Made by a program: the position numbers and the translations under genes | The notes under the pieces: generated by a model | The model's database searches: none | What the model was told of the DNA's origin: nothing | The model's input: only the letters and a program-made list of their open reading frames with translations | Shown here: positions 51,548 through 60,820 of the stretch, in pieces | Position numbering within the stretch: the first letter of the stretch is position 1 | Layout of the letters: every line of letters starts with the position of its first letter | NCBI RefSeq assembly: GCF_019977735.1 | Contig: NZ_AP025018.1 | Span: 7,506,580 to 7,570,579 of the forward strand | Source: Calothrix sp. PCC 7716 | GTDB taxonomy: Bacteria; Cyanobacteriota; Cyanobacteriia; Cyanobacteriales; Nostocaceae | DNA: 64,000 nucleotides | Direction: 5' to 3'

Positions 51548-52497
51548 ATGGTGCAGGTTTTGATGATAGAGGGAATAAAGTTATCAATTCCAGATTTGAG
51601 TTCGTTTTCGAGTTGAATAAGTGCTACTAAGCTTTGCTTAAGTTTGGTTGTGCTTGCACCTTCGACTTCCTTTTTGAGGAAGTACAGTCTTTTGGGATTA
51701 GTAAGTTCGGCAAGTGTTGAAATTTTGTTGTCGGGTAGTTTTGCTTCTAACCCAGCTTTGGTTATGAGCCAAGTACGGAAACAGTTAATGAGAAATGCGA
51801 TTATTTTGAGTGGATGTTCGTTGTGATCTAGCAGGTGGTGTACTAACAGCACTGCTGTATCTGCTTTGCCATTCTTGATAGCGTGAGCAAGTTCAATGCA
51901 ACTAGTATTGTTATTACTGACTAGTGCTTGCACATCTTCTAGTTCAAGTTTTTTCCCATTTGAGTAAGTACTAATTTTAGTAACTTCGCTATCGATTCGT
52001 GCAGTATCGTTACCTATTGCCTCTGCTAGATAGCTTATAACTGTAGAGGTTAGTTCTAGGGAGCGCGCGCTTGCTGATGAATGAATTAGTTTTTCTATCG
52101 CTTGTTTATCCCAACTGGGGATAAGCGGAAACTCTTCAACTTCAGCATATTTGAGTAGTATTTTAACTGCTTTACTTCTACCATCTGGCTTGCTCGTTGA
52201 AGTAACTAAGAGTAAGTTTTGGTTCGGTATCTTGGCTAAATTTTGTTCTAGGCACAATACTATTTCATCTGAGCATTTATTAAAAATAGTGCCCTCTGCA
52301 ATATGGACAATTTTTCCACCTTCTCCCAAAGAAACCGTTCTGGCATCTGTAATAGCTTGAGGTATTGCAGATAGTTTGTTTTCAATTTTGCTATAGCTAA
52401 ATATTTCCCACTCTTTAGCTGTAAACTCTTTAGTCAATTGTTCTACCCTTTTTGAAATTAGGTAGATATCTTCTCCATAAACCAATTTTACTGGCAT
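51544..52497 (-). CDS. holA: DNA polymerase III delta-like clamp-loader subunit
   Basis: The 317-residue product starts MPVKLVYGEDIYLISKRVEQ, the family's typical first strand and helix, then TDARTVSLGEGGKIVHIAEG, QNLLLVTSTSKPDGRSKAVK and EEFPLIPSWDKQAIEKLIHS. The C-terminal helical collar includes AIGNDTARIDSEVTKISTYS and LAHAIKNGKADTAVLLVHHL. Delta opens the sliding clamp ring. It forms a coupled pair with holB and follows a small membrane protein gene on the same strand. An adjacent polymerase B operon points to a plasmid replisome. Confidence 0.9.
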   Translation of the reverse strand: MPVKLVYGEDIYLISKRVEQLTKEFTAKEWEIFSYSKIENKLSAIPQAITDARTVSLGEGGKIVHIAEGTIFNKCSDEIVLCLEQNLAKIPNQNLLLVTSTSKPDGRSKAVKILLKYAEVEEFPLIPSWDKQAIEKLIHSSASARSLELTSTVISYLAEAIGNDTARIDSEVTKISTYSNGKKLELEDVQALVSNNNTSCIELAHAIKNGKADTAVLLVHHLLDHNEHPLKIIAFLINCFRTWLITKAGLEAKLPDNKISTLAELTNPKRLYFLKKEVEGASTTKLKQSLVALIQLENELKSGIDNFIPSIIKTCTI

Positions 52498-52559
52498 ACT
52501 TTTACAAACGTTTGGCGTAAATTCTCCAACGAAATGCGTAAGCCAGTAAGCAGTGATAT

Positions 52560-52862
52560 TTAATACTTCTGCATCTTTTTAATTTTATTGTTGAGTTTTG
52601 TAACTATTTGAATTAGGCTTTTAGTCTCAGCTTCTAATAAATCTAATTTTTTATCATATTGCAATAATTTAAATGGAGTAAAACTTTTTAAATTAAATTT
52701 AGCTTGTAAGTATGATGCTAAAATATAACAACTTATACTTACTATTAAATAGGGTATTGATTGAAATAACGCAGTATACAAAAGTGATATTATGAAAATA
52801 TAGCCTAAAGTTTTGTATATTAGTTTCGGATACTTATTTATTATTTGAGTTAGTTTATTCAT
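52560..52862 (-). CDS. Small membrane protein with C-terminal coiled coil
   Basis: The 100-residue product has two adjacent hydrophobic helices (YKTLGYIFIISLLYTALFQS and IPYLIVSISCYILASYLQAK), followed by a charged helical tail with heptad character (LLQYDKKLDLLEAETKSLIQ, IVTKLNNKIKKMQKY). It is likely an inner-membrane hairpin with a cytoplasmic coiled coil. It is upstream of holA by about 60 bases on the same strand. No family is recognised; membrane anchoring of replication is only one possibility. Confidence 0.6.
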   Translation of the reverse strand: MNKLTQIINKYPKLIYKTLGYIFIISLLYTALFQSIPYLIVSISCYILASYLQAKFNLKSFTPFKLLQYDKKLDLLEAETKSLIQIVTKLNNKIKKMQKY

Positions 52863-52920
52863 AGTTTATGTGTGATTTTTTGGCTTTAGAGGATGTTTGA
52901 AAAATTAAATTCTAGATATA

Positions 52921-53265
52921 ATCCCCCCAACCCCCCGCGAATTCGGGGGGCTAAAATCTCTCTCTTATTTTCACCCCTTAATAATGAGAACTAAAACCAC
53001 TCTTCTTTTCCCCCCTTCCGCGCGCTACGGTGTATACACAAGTCTTGAAAAGCTTGCAAAGGATGCCTGGGATGCTTGGGATGCAGGGCGGGGAGGAGGT
53101 TTTTAGAGGCATCGGTTTTGGGAACGGCGTCACAATCACGAGTTCTCCCAACTCTCCAACTGCTTGATTTTCCGTACTCCCCCTGCACCCCCTGCACCCC
53201 TGCCCCCGATGCCAAAAAGTTGTGTGTACACGGTAGCCTTATTAAGGGGGGTTAGGGGGGATCAT
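52921..53265. repeat. Nested inverted repeat, MITE-like intergenic element
   Basis: The outer ends AATCCCCCCAACCCCCC (about 52921) and GGGGGGTTAGGGGGGAT (about 53246) are imperfect inverted repeats. An inner pair, GCTACGGTGTATACACAA (about 53025) and TTGTGTGTACACGGTAGC (about 53219), is also inverted. The middle holds short TGCATCCC/GCAGGGG-type runs. There is no gene. Similar GC-runs are common in Nostocales intergenic DNA. Confidence 0.6.
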
Positions 53266-53339
53266 ATGATTTCTCTTAGGAGTAAATAAAAAATAGTACT
53301 ACAGATTAAACTGTGGCACTATTATACTTACTACTAAAT

Positions 53340-54116
53340 CTAATTGTCACTAGCTATTTGCTTCTCAACCGTAGATTGTTTGGACTTTTGAATTGAAATA
53401 TCTGGCTGAGTCCCGTGAAATTGGCGCCATCCATCTAGCTCCTGAAGGTATAACAACACTGCTGACGGGCCAGCTACTTGATATAATGATATAGCTGATT
53501 CCCACTCTTTGAGAGTTGCTTTCTTCTCTTGAAGGATTGTAATGATAGCGGTGGGAAGCTTTATTTCTTTACCAGTATCTAAATCAAGGTGAGGTGTAGT
53601 TTCTAGAAGCAATTCCTGCTCGGATAGTACTACACCACTAGTTTTAAGGTTTATATGATTTAACAGGGAAGTTATTCTTGATAGAGGTAGAGTGAGTTGT
53701 TTTGATTCATTAACTTTCTTCTTGATTTTAGCTTTCGGTTTAATGACAACAGGATTTTGAGGTGTGGGTACAAGGTAGCTTTGTGGAAGCTCGATTGATA
53801 GTTGCTCCTTAAGTCTATATGATACATATTGTTTTTGAGGTTGAGTTATTTTGTATGAAAATTCGGCTGTTTTTCTAGGGTCGCCAAACTTTTTGAGCTT
53901 TACCTTTATTTTGTAAGTTATTTGTCCTTGAATCAGTGTATAGCTATCAAGAACAACAGGGACGGTATATTCCCACCACTCGATTTCTACAACTCGGTCG
54001 CCATCGTTATGTTTATACACATTAGTTAATCTGGCGCCAAGTTTGTCTCTGAGGAAGTTATCCAGCCATTTGCGCTGCTTCTTGTTTAGCAGTGATAATT
54101 TCTTAGCCATTGTCAA
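53340..54116 (-). CDS. Hypothetical protein in the polymerase operon, with clamp-motif-like segment
   Basis: The 258-residue product begins MTMAKKLSLLNKKQRKWLDN and is basic at its N-terminus, with a beta-rich middle (RVVEIEWWEYTVPVVLDSYT, ITYKIKVKLKKFGD). A segment KQLTLPLSR near 142 resembles the QLxLF/QLxLPL motifs that bind sliding clamps. The C-terminal part is helical (LKEWESAISLYQVAGPSAVL). It begins seven bases after the polymerase gene ends, on the same strand, so it is part of that transcript and may be a polymerase partner. No family is recognised. Confidence 0.6.
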   Translation of the reverse strand: MTMAKKLSLLNKKQRKWLDNFLRDKLGARLTNVYKHNDGDRVVEIEWWEYTVPVVLDSYTLIQGQITYKIKVKLKKFGDPRKTAEFSYKITQPQKQYVSYRLKEQLSIELPQSYLVPTPQNPVVIKPKAKIKKKVNESKQLTLPLSRITSLLNHINLKTSGVVLSEQELLLETTPHLDLDTGKEIKLPTAIITILQEKKATLKEWESAISLYQVAGPSAVLLYLQELDGWRQFHGTQPDISIQKSKQSTVEKQIASDN

Positions 54117-55450
54117 TTATAATTAGAACAGAGTTAGCTGTTTATTGCTATCTAACGCTAAAGGATTAGCTATTTGGAGAATTTTTTCTCTTTTTTGGTT
54201 GATAAGATCAAGATAATATTGGCGAGCATACTTTTCCTGAGTGTTAATATTTACTATTCCTGTAAGTCCATGATAGTAAGTTACTAAATCACCAAAATTT
54301 CCTATTTTAAGAAGTTCCTTTTCTCCCTCACGTATTCTGCGAGTGATAGATAAATCTTCCAGAGGATAATTACCGGACAAAATCTGTGATTTAACGCTAT
54401 TGTGAAACTTCTCAGCTTCTGAGATATCCTTGATTAGATGTGTTAAATAATCAATAGGATATTCTCTCTCAAATTTAGAACGAGAGCGACTTCTCCAACT
54501 GCCTTTACGGATAATCTTGCCGTTTTCTAGCCACAGCAAATAGTTTCTGGTTCCCCTTTCAGGAACGAACATTGCTTTGGCAATAAACTCCAGTTTGATT
54601 GTTAACCTTTTCGGTAGTTGAGATTGGAGGATTGTATATACCTTTTCTGGGTCGGGATGGGTGAAGAATATACCGTCTGTATCGACCTCGACGGGTATTC
54701 CCTCATTTGAGGTAATGATATCAATCGTATACTGGAGGATGCGGCGCCCGTAAGCTGTTATCAGAGCAGCAGCTTCCATGTCGTTAAACGGTAGGTCAGA
54801 TGTTCCAAAGAAGCCGAACTGGGAGTTAGCTAAGATTTTGGTAGATGCAATTTTGTCTTTAGCGGTAATATCTCCATTTCTACTGAGATTTTCTAGCCTC
54901 GATTTTTCATCAACCAGGTACTGTAGAATACCTAACCCAATGCGGTCGGTATCTTTGTAAGAAACAATCCCCTTCGATATTATGGTTCTGGGATACATCG
55001 AACTAAAATCGATGTAAGCAACTTTGTAATACAACCCTGGTGTGGAATAAGCTATTCCTCCCTGGAATTTGTACTTGCGGTCGGGTTTGGGTTTGTAATC
55101 TGGGTAATGATGTTCGTAAATTCGCTCCCACTTCCAGCCGTTACCACCGAGCGCGCGCTGCTGTAGATTTGTTCTTGGTACAATTAGCCCTTCGTAGTAA
55201 TAAGAGGGTACAAGCCTTTGGGCGATAAGTTTGGTATCCTCAAGGTCGTAAATAAGATACTTTTTGATTTTTGCCCACCCTTTACCACAACCAGCTTTCC
55301 AACAAGCGAGTATTTCTTCATATTGGAGAACTAACCTAGCTTGAGTACGCAATCCCATTTCCAAGACAGCAAGTTTGAGTGAACGTCCGTTGGTTAGTTC
55401 CTTAGCAACAAAATCCCACCTCAGCACACAAATAAAAATATCTACATGTT

Positions 55451-57242
55451 TTGGACTTTGGACAAAATAGTACGTTCGCGCACTAATATTGCGAAGAACA
55501 TTTACGTTGTTTTCATTTATATTTTTCATTTTATTAGATTGACTTCCCAGTAGTTGATATGAACTAATAAAAACTTTTGCTCTAAGTTGTTAGTTATAAA
55601 AATAGCCATCAGGGTGAGTATATCAATACATAGTATTATCAGAAACGAACTACATACCAAAACAACTGATGGCTATGCAAGTAATAAACAATAATCAATT
55701 AATAGCGCAATTCCGCTCTTTTCGGCAACATTTACGTAAATTGTTTAAATCTTACAGTGATAGTATTATTGATTTAATTGATGCTTTGGCTAGTAACTCA
55801 AACGGCGCTTCTTCCCCTGTTGAGTTATCTATAAGTCCTTTATTTGAAAGGACTTATAGCTCAATCTACAAGGCAATTGAAAAATCATTTAATTTCAACG
55901 ATGATAAGAAAAAGAAGAGAAAAAAGCTAAAAAATTTAACTCGACTAATTGCTGAAGTTACGCCCCAACCGGAAAAACGCTCTTTTTACTTATTTGCAAC
56001 GGATACAACTCCTCACCCGCGCCCTTACTCTCCAACCTTACCTGAAAGAGGTTATATTTACCAGCCAAATACTATTGCAGGTAATAAATCCATCGGTGTT
56101 GGTCATTCTTTTTCATTCGTGTCGCTGTTACCTGAAAAAGACTCCCACCAGTCGGCGCCTTGGTCAATTCCACTGTCGGGAGAAAGAGTTCCAACTGATA
56201 AGAAAGGTATAAGTGTTGGCATTAACCAAATTAACGCATTGATGTCAGATGAATCGCTTCCGTGGCACGGTAAATTATCAGTATTAACTGCTGATAGTGC
56301 TTATAGTCAACGCTCATTCCTATTTAATTCATCCAAACACAAAAATTTGGTTGTAATTACCAGAGTTCGTAGTAATCGAATTTTTTACTCTTCACCACCT
56401 GCACAACAAGAAGAGAAGAAACGCGGGTGTCCAAAAAAATTTGCTGAACGTTTCGACCTTGCCCTTGAAGAGACTTGGCACCCGCCTGACGAGACAACAC
56501 AATTCAAGAGCACTAGCAAGAAAGGTCGCCAATTCACAGTAACCCTCAAGGCTTGGCACCATATGTTGATGAGGGGAACTCAACAAGAACAAATGTATAA
56601 ATGCCCATTTACTCTAGTACGGGTTCATGTTACCGATGATACTGGCTGTGCGGTTTGGAAACCGATGTGGTTGATAGTTATGGGTGAGCAACGCGGACGT
56701 ATTACGCTTGCAGAAGTCTATTCTTGCTATCGGCAACGGTTTGACATAGAACATATGTTTAGATTTAAAAAGCAACGTTTACTAATGACTAATTTCCAAA
56801 CGACCGACGTAAAGCGCGAAGAAAATTGGATACGTTTAGTAATGCTCGCCTACGTACAATTATGGGCTGCAAAAGAATTATCTAACTATTTACCAAGACC
56901 GTGGGAGCGCTATCAAAAGCAAAACAATGATAAAATTATTTCTCCCAGTACCGTACAACGTGACTTCCAAAGAATTATTTCGGAGGTCGGAAAACCAGGA
57001 AATTCGCCAAAACCCCGAGGAAATGCGACTGGTAGGGTGAGGGGTCAGACCTAGACTAAAAGAGTTAAGCATCCTGTTATCAAAAAAAGTCAAAAATCAA
57101 ACATTTCACAGCCTAAAGCTGCGTAGTTTTTCTGCAAATATACTTGTTTTACTCAGTTAATCTCATAACTGGGATAAAAAACTGCGTCCTTTTTTAGCTC
57201 ACAAACATTGTTCGCAAACTTATTATTTTGTCCAAAGTCCAA
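55451..57242 (+). mobile_element. Insertion sequence inside polB, about 1.8 kb
   Basis: It has imperfect inverted ends of about 50 bases, starting TTGGACTTTGGACAAAATA on both sides, and is flanked by the perfect 7-base direct duplication ACATGTT (55444-55450 and 57243-57249). It holds one DDE transposase gene on the forward strand. Confidence 0.9.
55669..57054 (+). CDS. DDE transposase of the element in polB (IS701/IS4-like)
   Basis: The 461-residue product has an N-terminal helical domain (FRSFRQHLRKLFKSYSDSII, LSISPLFERTYSSIYKAIEK) and a DDE core: FYLFATDTTPHPRPYSPTLP (first Asp), SVLTADSAYSQRSFLFN (second Asp) and a late region IEHMFRFKKQRLLMTNFQT (Glu) preceded by YSCYRQRFD. Motifs are present and the frame is intact. 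It belongs to a group common in Nostocales genomes. A decayed relative of its N-terminal domain is at 63242-63594. Exact family name uncertain. Confidence 0.88.
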   Translation: MAMQVINNNQLIAQFRSFRQHLRKLFKSYSDSIIDLIDALASNSNGASSPVELSISPLFERTYSSIYKAIEKSFNFNDDKKKKRKKLKNLTRLIAEVTPQPEKRSFYLFATDTTPHPRPYSPTLPERGYIYQPNTIAGNKSIGVGHSFSFVSLLPEKDSHQSAPWSIPLSGERVPTDKKGISVGINQINALMSDESLPWHGKLSVLTADSAYSQRSFLFNSSKHKNLVVITRVRSNRIFYSSPPAQQEEKKRGCPKKFAERFDLALEETWHPPDETTQFKSTSKKGRQFTVTLKAWHHMLMRGTQQEQMYKCPFTLVRVHVTDDTGCAVWKPMWLIVMGEQRGRITLAEVYSCYRQRFDIEHMFRFKKQRLLMTNFQTTDVKREENWIRLVMLAYVQLWAAKELSNYLPRPWERYQKQNNDKIISPSTVQRDFQRIISEVGKPGNSPKPRGNATGRVRGQT

Positions 57243-57729
57243 ACATGTTGGCAACCCTGAATAAATACTTCCTGAATTTCCAGGGGTTTGCCTCTTACTT
57301 CGGCAGTTGCAATAGTGCGCTTCTTAGATGCAAGTTTAAATGGATGTTTTATACCGTGTAACTCGCACCGGACGGTAATAAACGGCAAGTCAAACTCTGT
57401 CCCGTTATAGGTATAAACTACATCTGGTTTACTTCTCTCTAGTAGTTGCACAAACTGATTGAGAATCTTGCTTTCGCAAATACTCATAAAAATGAATATT
57501 TTTCCCATTTCGTCCATACAACCAATCGCGTAAATGCGATTTTCTCTAGGATTCATTCCCGCAGTCTCAATATCAACTACTAAAGTTTTAAGCTTCGGGT
57601 ACGGGGTAAGACTAGTCGCTGGTTTCCATTTAGGGATGGGGGTAGTATCTTCCCAAAAAATATCAAGCTTATTTTCATCAACAATAATTTTATTACCGAC
57701 TCTGGTAATAAAATTCCTATGATTGTAAC

Positions 57730-58116
57730 TCATGAATCTTCTTGTTTATGAATTACGAATGCTAAGTTTTTTATGTCGAGGATATAATGATTCCCTTGAT
57801 ATCGATTGATAAAATATCCTAAATCATCAAGATTAGTAACAGTTAATTCCCTATACAGTACTTCCTGATTTTCTTCTCCGGGAGTTTTGGATACTTTCTC
57901 TCCTTCTGGGTCTTGGCAGTAGTAGCAAATAATAGGATTGTCTAGCTTAAAGTCACGGCTGGCATCTGGTATAATCTCAATTCTGTAGTGAATACTGTCA
58001 ATGACTATAAATATTGCTGTACCCAAGTTCTCAAATAGTATTGATTCCAACCGTTCTAGATTTTCTAGCTTTGGTAAATCAGATTGTGAGCAATCTTTAT
58101 TAAAGTATATTTCCAT
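57730..58116 (-). CDS. Hypothetical protein, 128 residues, first gene of the polB operon
   Basis: The product begins MEIYFNKDCSQSDLPKLENL and is beta-rich and acidic (IFIVIDSIHYRIEIIPDASR, GYFINRYQGNHYILDIKNLA). No family is recognised. Its stop overlaps the polB start by four bases (ATGA), so translation is coupled and it is probably a polymerase partner or regulator. A short AT-rich region upstream separates it from the divergent lipoprotein gene. Confidence 0.65.
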   Translation of the reverse strand: MEIYFNKDCSQSDLPKLENLERLESILFENLGTAIFIVIDSIHYRIEIIPDASRDFKLDNPIICYYCQDPEGEKVSKTPGEENQEVLYRELTVTNLDDLGYFINRYQGNHYILDIKNLAFVIHKQEDS

Positions 58117-58271
58117 TGTTGAGGTATAACTACTAGATGTTTACACCTTGATCAAAGCGTATGCGAATGTGGTGATTTACAAAATATTCACAATATTTTT
58201 ACTGAAAATAAACCCAACTGGCTATCTAGTATTTATACTGAGGCTATCGGTTTAATGTTGGTATAGTTATT

Positions 58272-58454
58272 ATGCTATTTAAGAAAATCTTTTTATTGTC
58301 AATTTTTATTTATCTTATAGGTTGTTCATCTAAAACTAGTAGTACAGAGCAATTAACTTTACCAAATCTAGCAGAAGCTTCAACTGCTATATCTGAACCT
58401 GTCGTAAAATCTGAAGCGCTACCAGATTTACCAACTGCAAAGAAGTTACCCTGA
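58272..58454 (+). pseudogene. Lipoprotein gene fragment, cut by an insertion sequence
   Basis: It begins MLFKKIFLLSIFIYLIGCSS, a lipoprotein signal peptide with lipobox IGC (lipidation on the Cys at about 18), followed by a Ser/Thr-rich linker and a Pro/Ala stretch. The stop codon TGA is made by the first bases of the element at 58452, so the original gene probably continued. Function unknown; the remaining part is only the anchor and linker. Confidence 0.65.
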
Positions 58455-59765
58455 CTGCCTGACAGAACTCTGAAAACAAGCGTAAAATCAGGGAATTCAA
58501 TAAAAGGGTTAAGAAACATGAGATGGTAAAGTTACCAGACTTATACCAAGCGTGCATCATGTCGAACTCAACCCAACTCTATGGTCAGGTATTTGGATAC
58601 TTACGTCAATACAGTAATTACTGTGACTTACGTCACTTAAAAACTTTAGCCTGGATGATTAATGGATTAATATATAGTGGGCAGTTAAGCTTGAGTGCGT
58701 GGGAACCCTACGTACAAAGTAATGCAGAACAAGCCCAAAGTTACGAACGTAGGTGGCGTAGATTTCTTGAAAATAGTAGGGTTTGCGTCGAGAAGTTGTA
58801 TTTACCATTGGCGATGGCAGCACTAAAAGATTGGCATAATCATCGATTATATTTAGCCATTGATACGACGGTATTATGGAATCGTTTTTGTATGATTCAT
58901 ATCTCAGTAGTATGTTGTGGTCGAGCAATCCCATTACTGTGGCGTGTATTAGAGCATGGCAGCGCGACAGTCGCATTTAAAGAATACGAACCAATGTTGC
59001 GTAAAGCCAGATGGTTACTACGCCATCATCCTGATGTCATGATGCTTGCAGATAGAGGCTTTGCCAATCATGATTTTTTGAGTTGGCTGCAAGCAAGTAA
59101 TTGGTATTATTGTATACGTATAACTTGTGACACAAAGTTACATGGAATTAGGCGCCATCCGATAGAAGCATCTTCAATTTATCCCAAAAAAGGGGAAGCA
59201 GCTTTTTATCGTAATGTTGGATTATGGCAAGACGGTTTGATTCGTTGTAATCTGGTAGTCGCTTATCCAGAAGGGGTATCTGAGCATTGGGCTGTTATTA
59301 CAAATGAACCTCCGACTTTAAAAACATTACATGAATATGCCTTGAGATTTTGTGTCGAAGAACTATTTCTTGACAGTAAATCTGGTGCATTTGAATTGGA
59401 GGACTCTCGCCTCAGAAACGCAAAATCATTGGAGCGTTTGTATTTAGTTGCGGCTTTAACTTTACTTTATAGTACAGCACAAGGCATGGCAGTACAAGTG
59501 GCTGGTCTACGTCAACATGTTGACCCTCATTGGAATCGTGGTCTAAGCTATCTTAAAATTGGTATTAGCTGGCTTAAAGGTGTTATTCATAAGGGGCGCC
59601 AATTGCTAACCCCAATTCCTTTGTTACCAAAAGACCCTGAGCCTTGTTTTGCTTCCAAAAAAGCTCTTCAAGATATAAGTTACGGAATATGGTTTTCTCG
59701 CATTTACTGTTTAGAGTGCAGACCTTGATTTCACTGCCTTCCGTATCAATCTGTCAGGCAGTCAG
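58452..59765 (+). mobile_element. IS4-type insertion sequence, complete copy (copy 1)
   Basis: The 1314-base element is bounded by 16-base inverted ends CTGACTGCCTGACAGA. The right end is followed by CTTTTGAAG, the partner of a CTTCAAAAG target copy that lies 3.2 kb away at 62944-62952, next to the related copy at 62239-62943. The left flank (lipoprotein gene) has no matching duplication, as expected if recombination joined two elements. Confidence 0.88.
58559..59728 (+). CDS. IS4-like transposase
   Basis: The 389-residue product from ATG 58559 has an N-terminal helical domain (LRHLKTLAWMINGLIYSGQL). The catalytic motifs are YLAIDTTVLWNRFCMIHISV (first Asp), VMMLADRGFANHDFLSWLQ (second Asp) and FCVEELFLDSKSGAFELEDS (Glu in the YREK-like position), then QHVDPHWNRGLSYLKIG. 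The frame is intact. An upstream GTG-type extension is not needed. A decayed relative on the opposite strand is at 62239-62943; recombination between the two explains the inverted segment between them. Confidence 0.9.
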   Translation: MSNSTQLYGQVFGYLRQYSNYCDLRHLKTLAWMINGLIYSGQLSLSAWEPYVQSNAEQAQSYERRWRRFLENSRVCVEKLYLPLAMAALKDWHNHRLYLAIDTTVLWNRFCMIHISVVCCGRAIPLLWRVLEHGSATVAFKEYEPMLRKARWLLRHHPDVMMLADRGFANHDFLSWLQASNWYYCIRITCDTKLHGIRRHPIEASSIYPKKGEAAFYRNVGLWQDGLIRCNLVVAYPEGVSEHWAVITNEPPTLKTLHEYALRFCVEELFLDSKSGAFELEDSRLRNAKSLERLYLVAALTLLYSTAQGMAVQVAGLRQHVDPHWNRGLSYLKIGISWLKGVIHKGRQLLTPIPLLPKDPEPCFASKKALQDISYGIWFSRIYCLECRP

Positions 59766-60380
59766 CTTTTGAAGGTCAGGTTTATCTATATTAACTCGGC
59801 TAAGATTCGCATTTTCAGAATGCAAAGGTAAAGGATACAATCGAGCAGACTCCGTTGGAGGGAAAAGTACTACTTGCTTTTGACCTTTAACTTGCGCCAA
59901 AAAATTAGGCGCAAAGTCGTAGTGGATCGGAGTAAAGTTGCCGCCAGATCCAATCCACAAATTCATCGTTGTATTATTTTTATTGAAGTATTCTGGATAC
60001 TCGAGATCATTAGCAAGTACAGGAAATTTTTCTGGAATTGATTTATGTTGGAGATAGTAAGTTTTTTTTAGTTCATTCTTTAATGAGATTAAGTCTATAT
60101 AGTTTCTAAACTCCATTTCTTCATAACAGGTGGAAGACCACCCTTTTTCGGGATCGCAAGGGAAGATCCCGTTGGAAGAAACAGCTATGGGGAGAAGCAC
60201 TGTTCCGATGACAGATTTTAGGTAATCTGGTGTCCATAAGGACAATGCTCTCCAATCACTCATCGCCTCAGTGATGATAATGGGCTTGCTGCGAAAAAAG
60301 AAATCTCGATAGAACACCTCTCGTGTCGGTCGTTGAATACGTTCAACTTTATCTATTTTAGTTAAATCAATATTTTCCAT
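59766..60380 (-). pseudogene. JmjC/cupin_8-like oxygenase, N-terminal part
   Basis: From ATG 60380 (AGAGGTG site upstream) the product begins MENIDLTKIDKVERIQRPTR and has the cupin_8 features KPIIITEAMSDWRALSLWTP and the Fe(II) ligand pair in TPIHYDFAPNFLAQVKGQKQ. It breaks at KPDLQK, where the insertion-sequence end begins. The missing C-terminal part is at 62953-63192 on the other strand, with the third ligand WWHGV. Joined through one copy of CTTCAAAAG they make about 284 residues. Such proteins hydroxylate proteins, peptides or RNA. The longer frame from 60443 is not supported by a ribosome binding site. Confidence 0.85.
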
Positions 60381-60443
60381 TACGAAACACCTCTTTGAGG
60401 ATAATTGAGAATCGTCGTTGATGAACACAAAACACCCCTTCAA

Positions 60444-60658
60444 ACCTTATAACTACAAATTGTAGTATGAGCATGGCTCTATAAAAGACCACGTAATATA
60501 CAATTAGCGCTCCTAACTTCAACAGCTTAGTAATAATAGTTCCAACTTGAGCATTTTGTAATTCAGTTTTAACCCTGAGCGGGTGGAAATAAATATTTAT
60601 CGTTGAGAAAAGGCAGATAGCAAGAGGGAAGAAGGTTTAAGCTTTACTTATATTCTGT
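60444..60658. other. Intergenic, no gene recognised
   Basis: This AT-rich stretch lies between the cupin gene start and the MITE-like element. I see nothing beyond short repeats; no gene or RNA was recognised. Confidence 0.4.
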
Positions 60659-60820
60659 TAACTTACATCTTGCATCAATAAAATTTGATAAATTTTAAGC
60701 ACTCAGTACTAAACCTCTAGTCCTTGATTTAGTTAGAAAAGGCAGTAAAAATAATGCAGCTTTATCACCCTAATTTTTATTTAGCCTGAGTATGTACGGA
60801 AAAGTGCAAGATGTAAGTTA
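60659..60820. repeat. MITE-like element with 16-bp perfect inverted ends
   Basis: TAACTTACATCTTGCA (60659-60674) and TGCAAGATGTAAGTTA (60805-60820) are perfect inverted repeats bounding 162 bases without coding capacity. The right end includes the stop codon of the MFS gene, so insertion may have replaced that gene's last codons. Similar CTTACATCTTGCAC ends are typical of small cyanobacterial transposon derivatives. Confidence 0.7.

Larger units (their letters stand above)
54123..57733 (-). pseudogene. polB: Family B DNA polymerase gene, split by an insertion sequence
   Basis: The N-terminal part (57733 down to 57243) carries Exo I VVDIETAG (D54/E56) and Exo II YTYNGTEFDLPF (D115). The C-terminal part (55443 down to 54123) carries Exo III YDLED, motif A DFSSMYP, motif B KILANSQFGF and motif C VDTDG. 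Removing the element (55451-57242) and one target copy ACATGTT restores a continuous frame of 603 residues with junction QHVDIF. The intact enzyme would be a small B-family polymerase with 3'-5' exonuclease. Its C-terminus ends NKQLTLF, a clamp-docking motif. The gene is inactive in this form, but both halves are otherwise undamaged, so the insertion is recent. It forms an operon with the gene at 57730 (ATGA overlap) and the gene at 53340. Confidence 0.93.

Noticed and set aside
52991..53215. 74-residue reverse frame in the GC-run repeat
   Set aside because: Its composition reflects the repeat (Gly/Arg/Pro runs) and it has no start signal.
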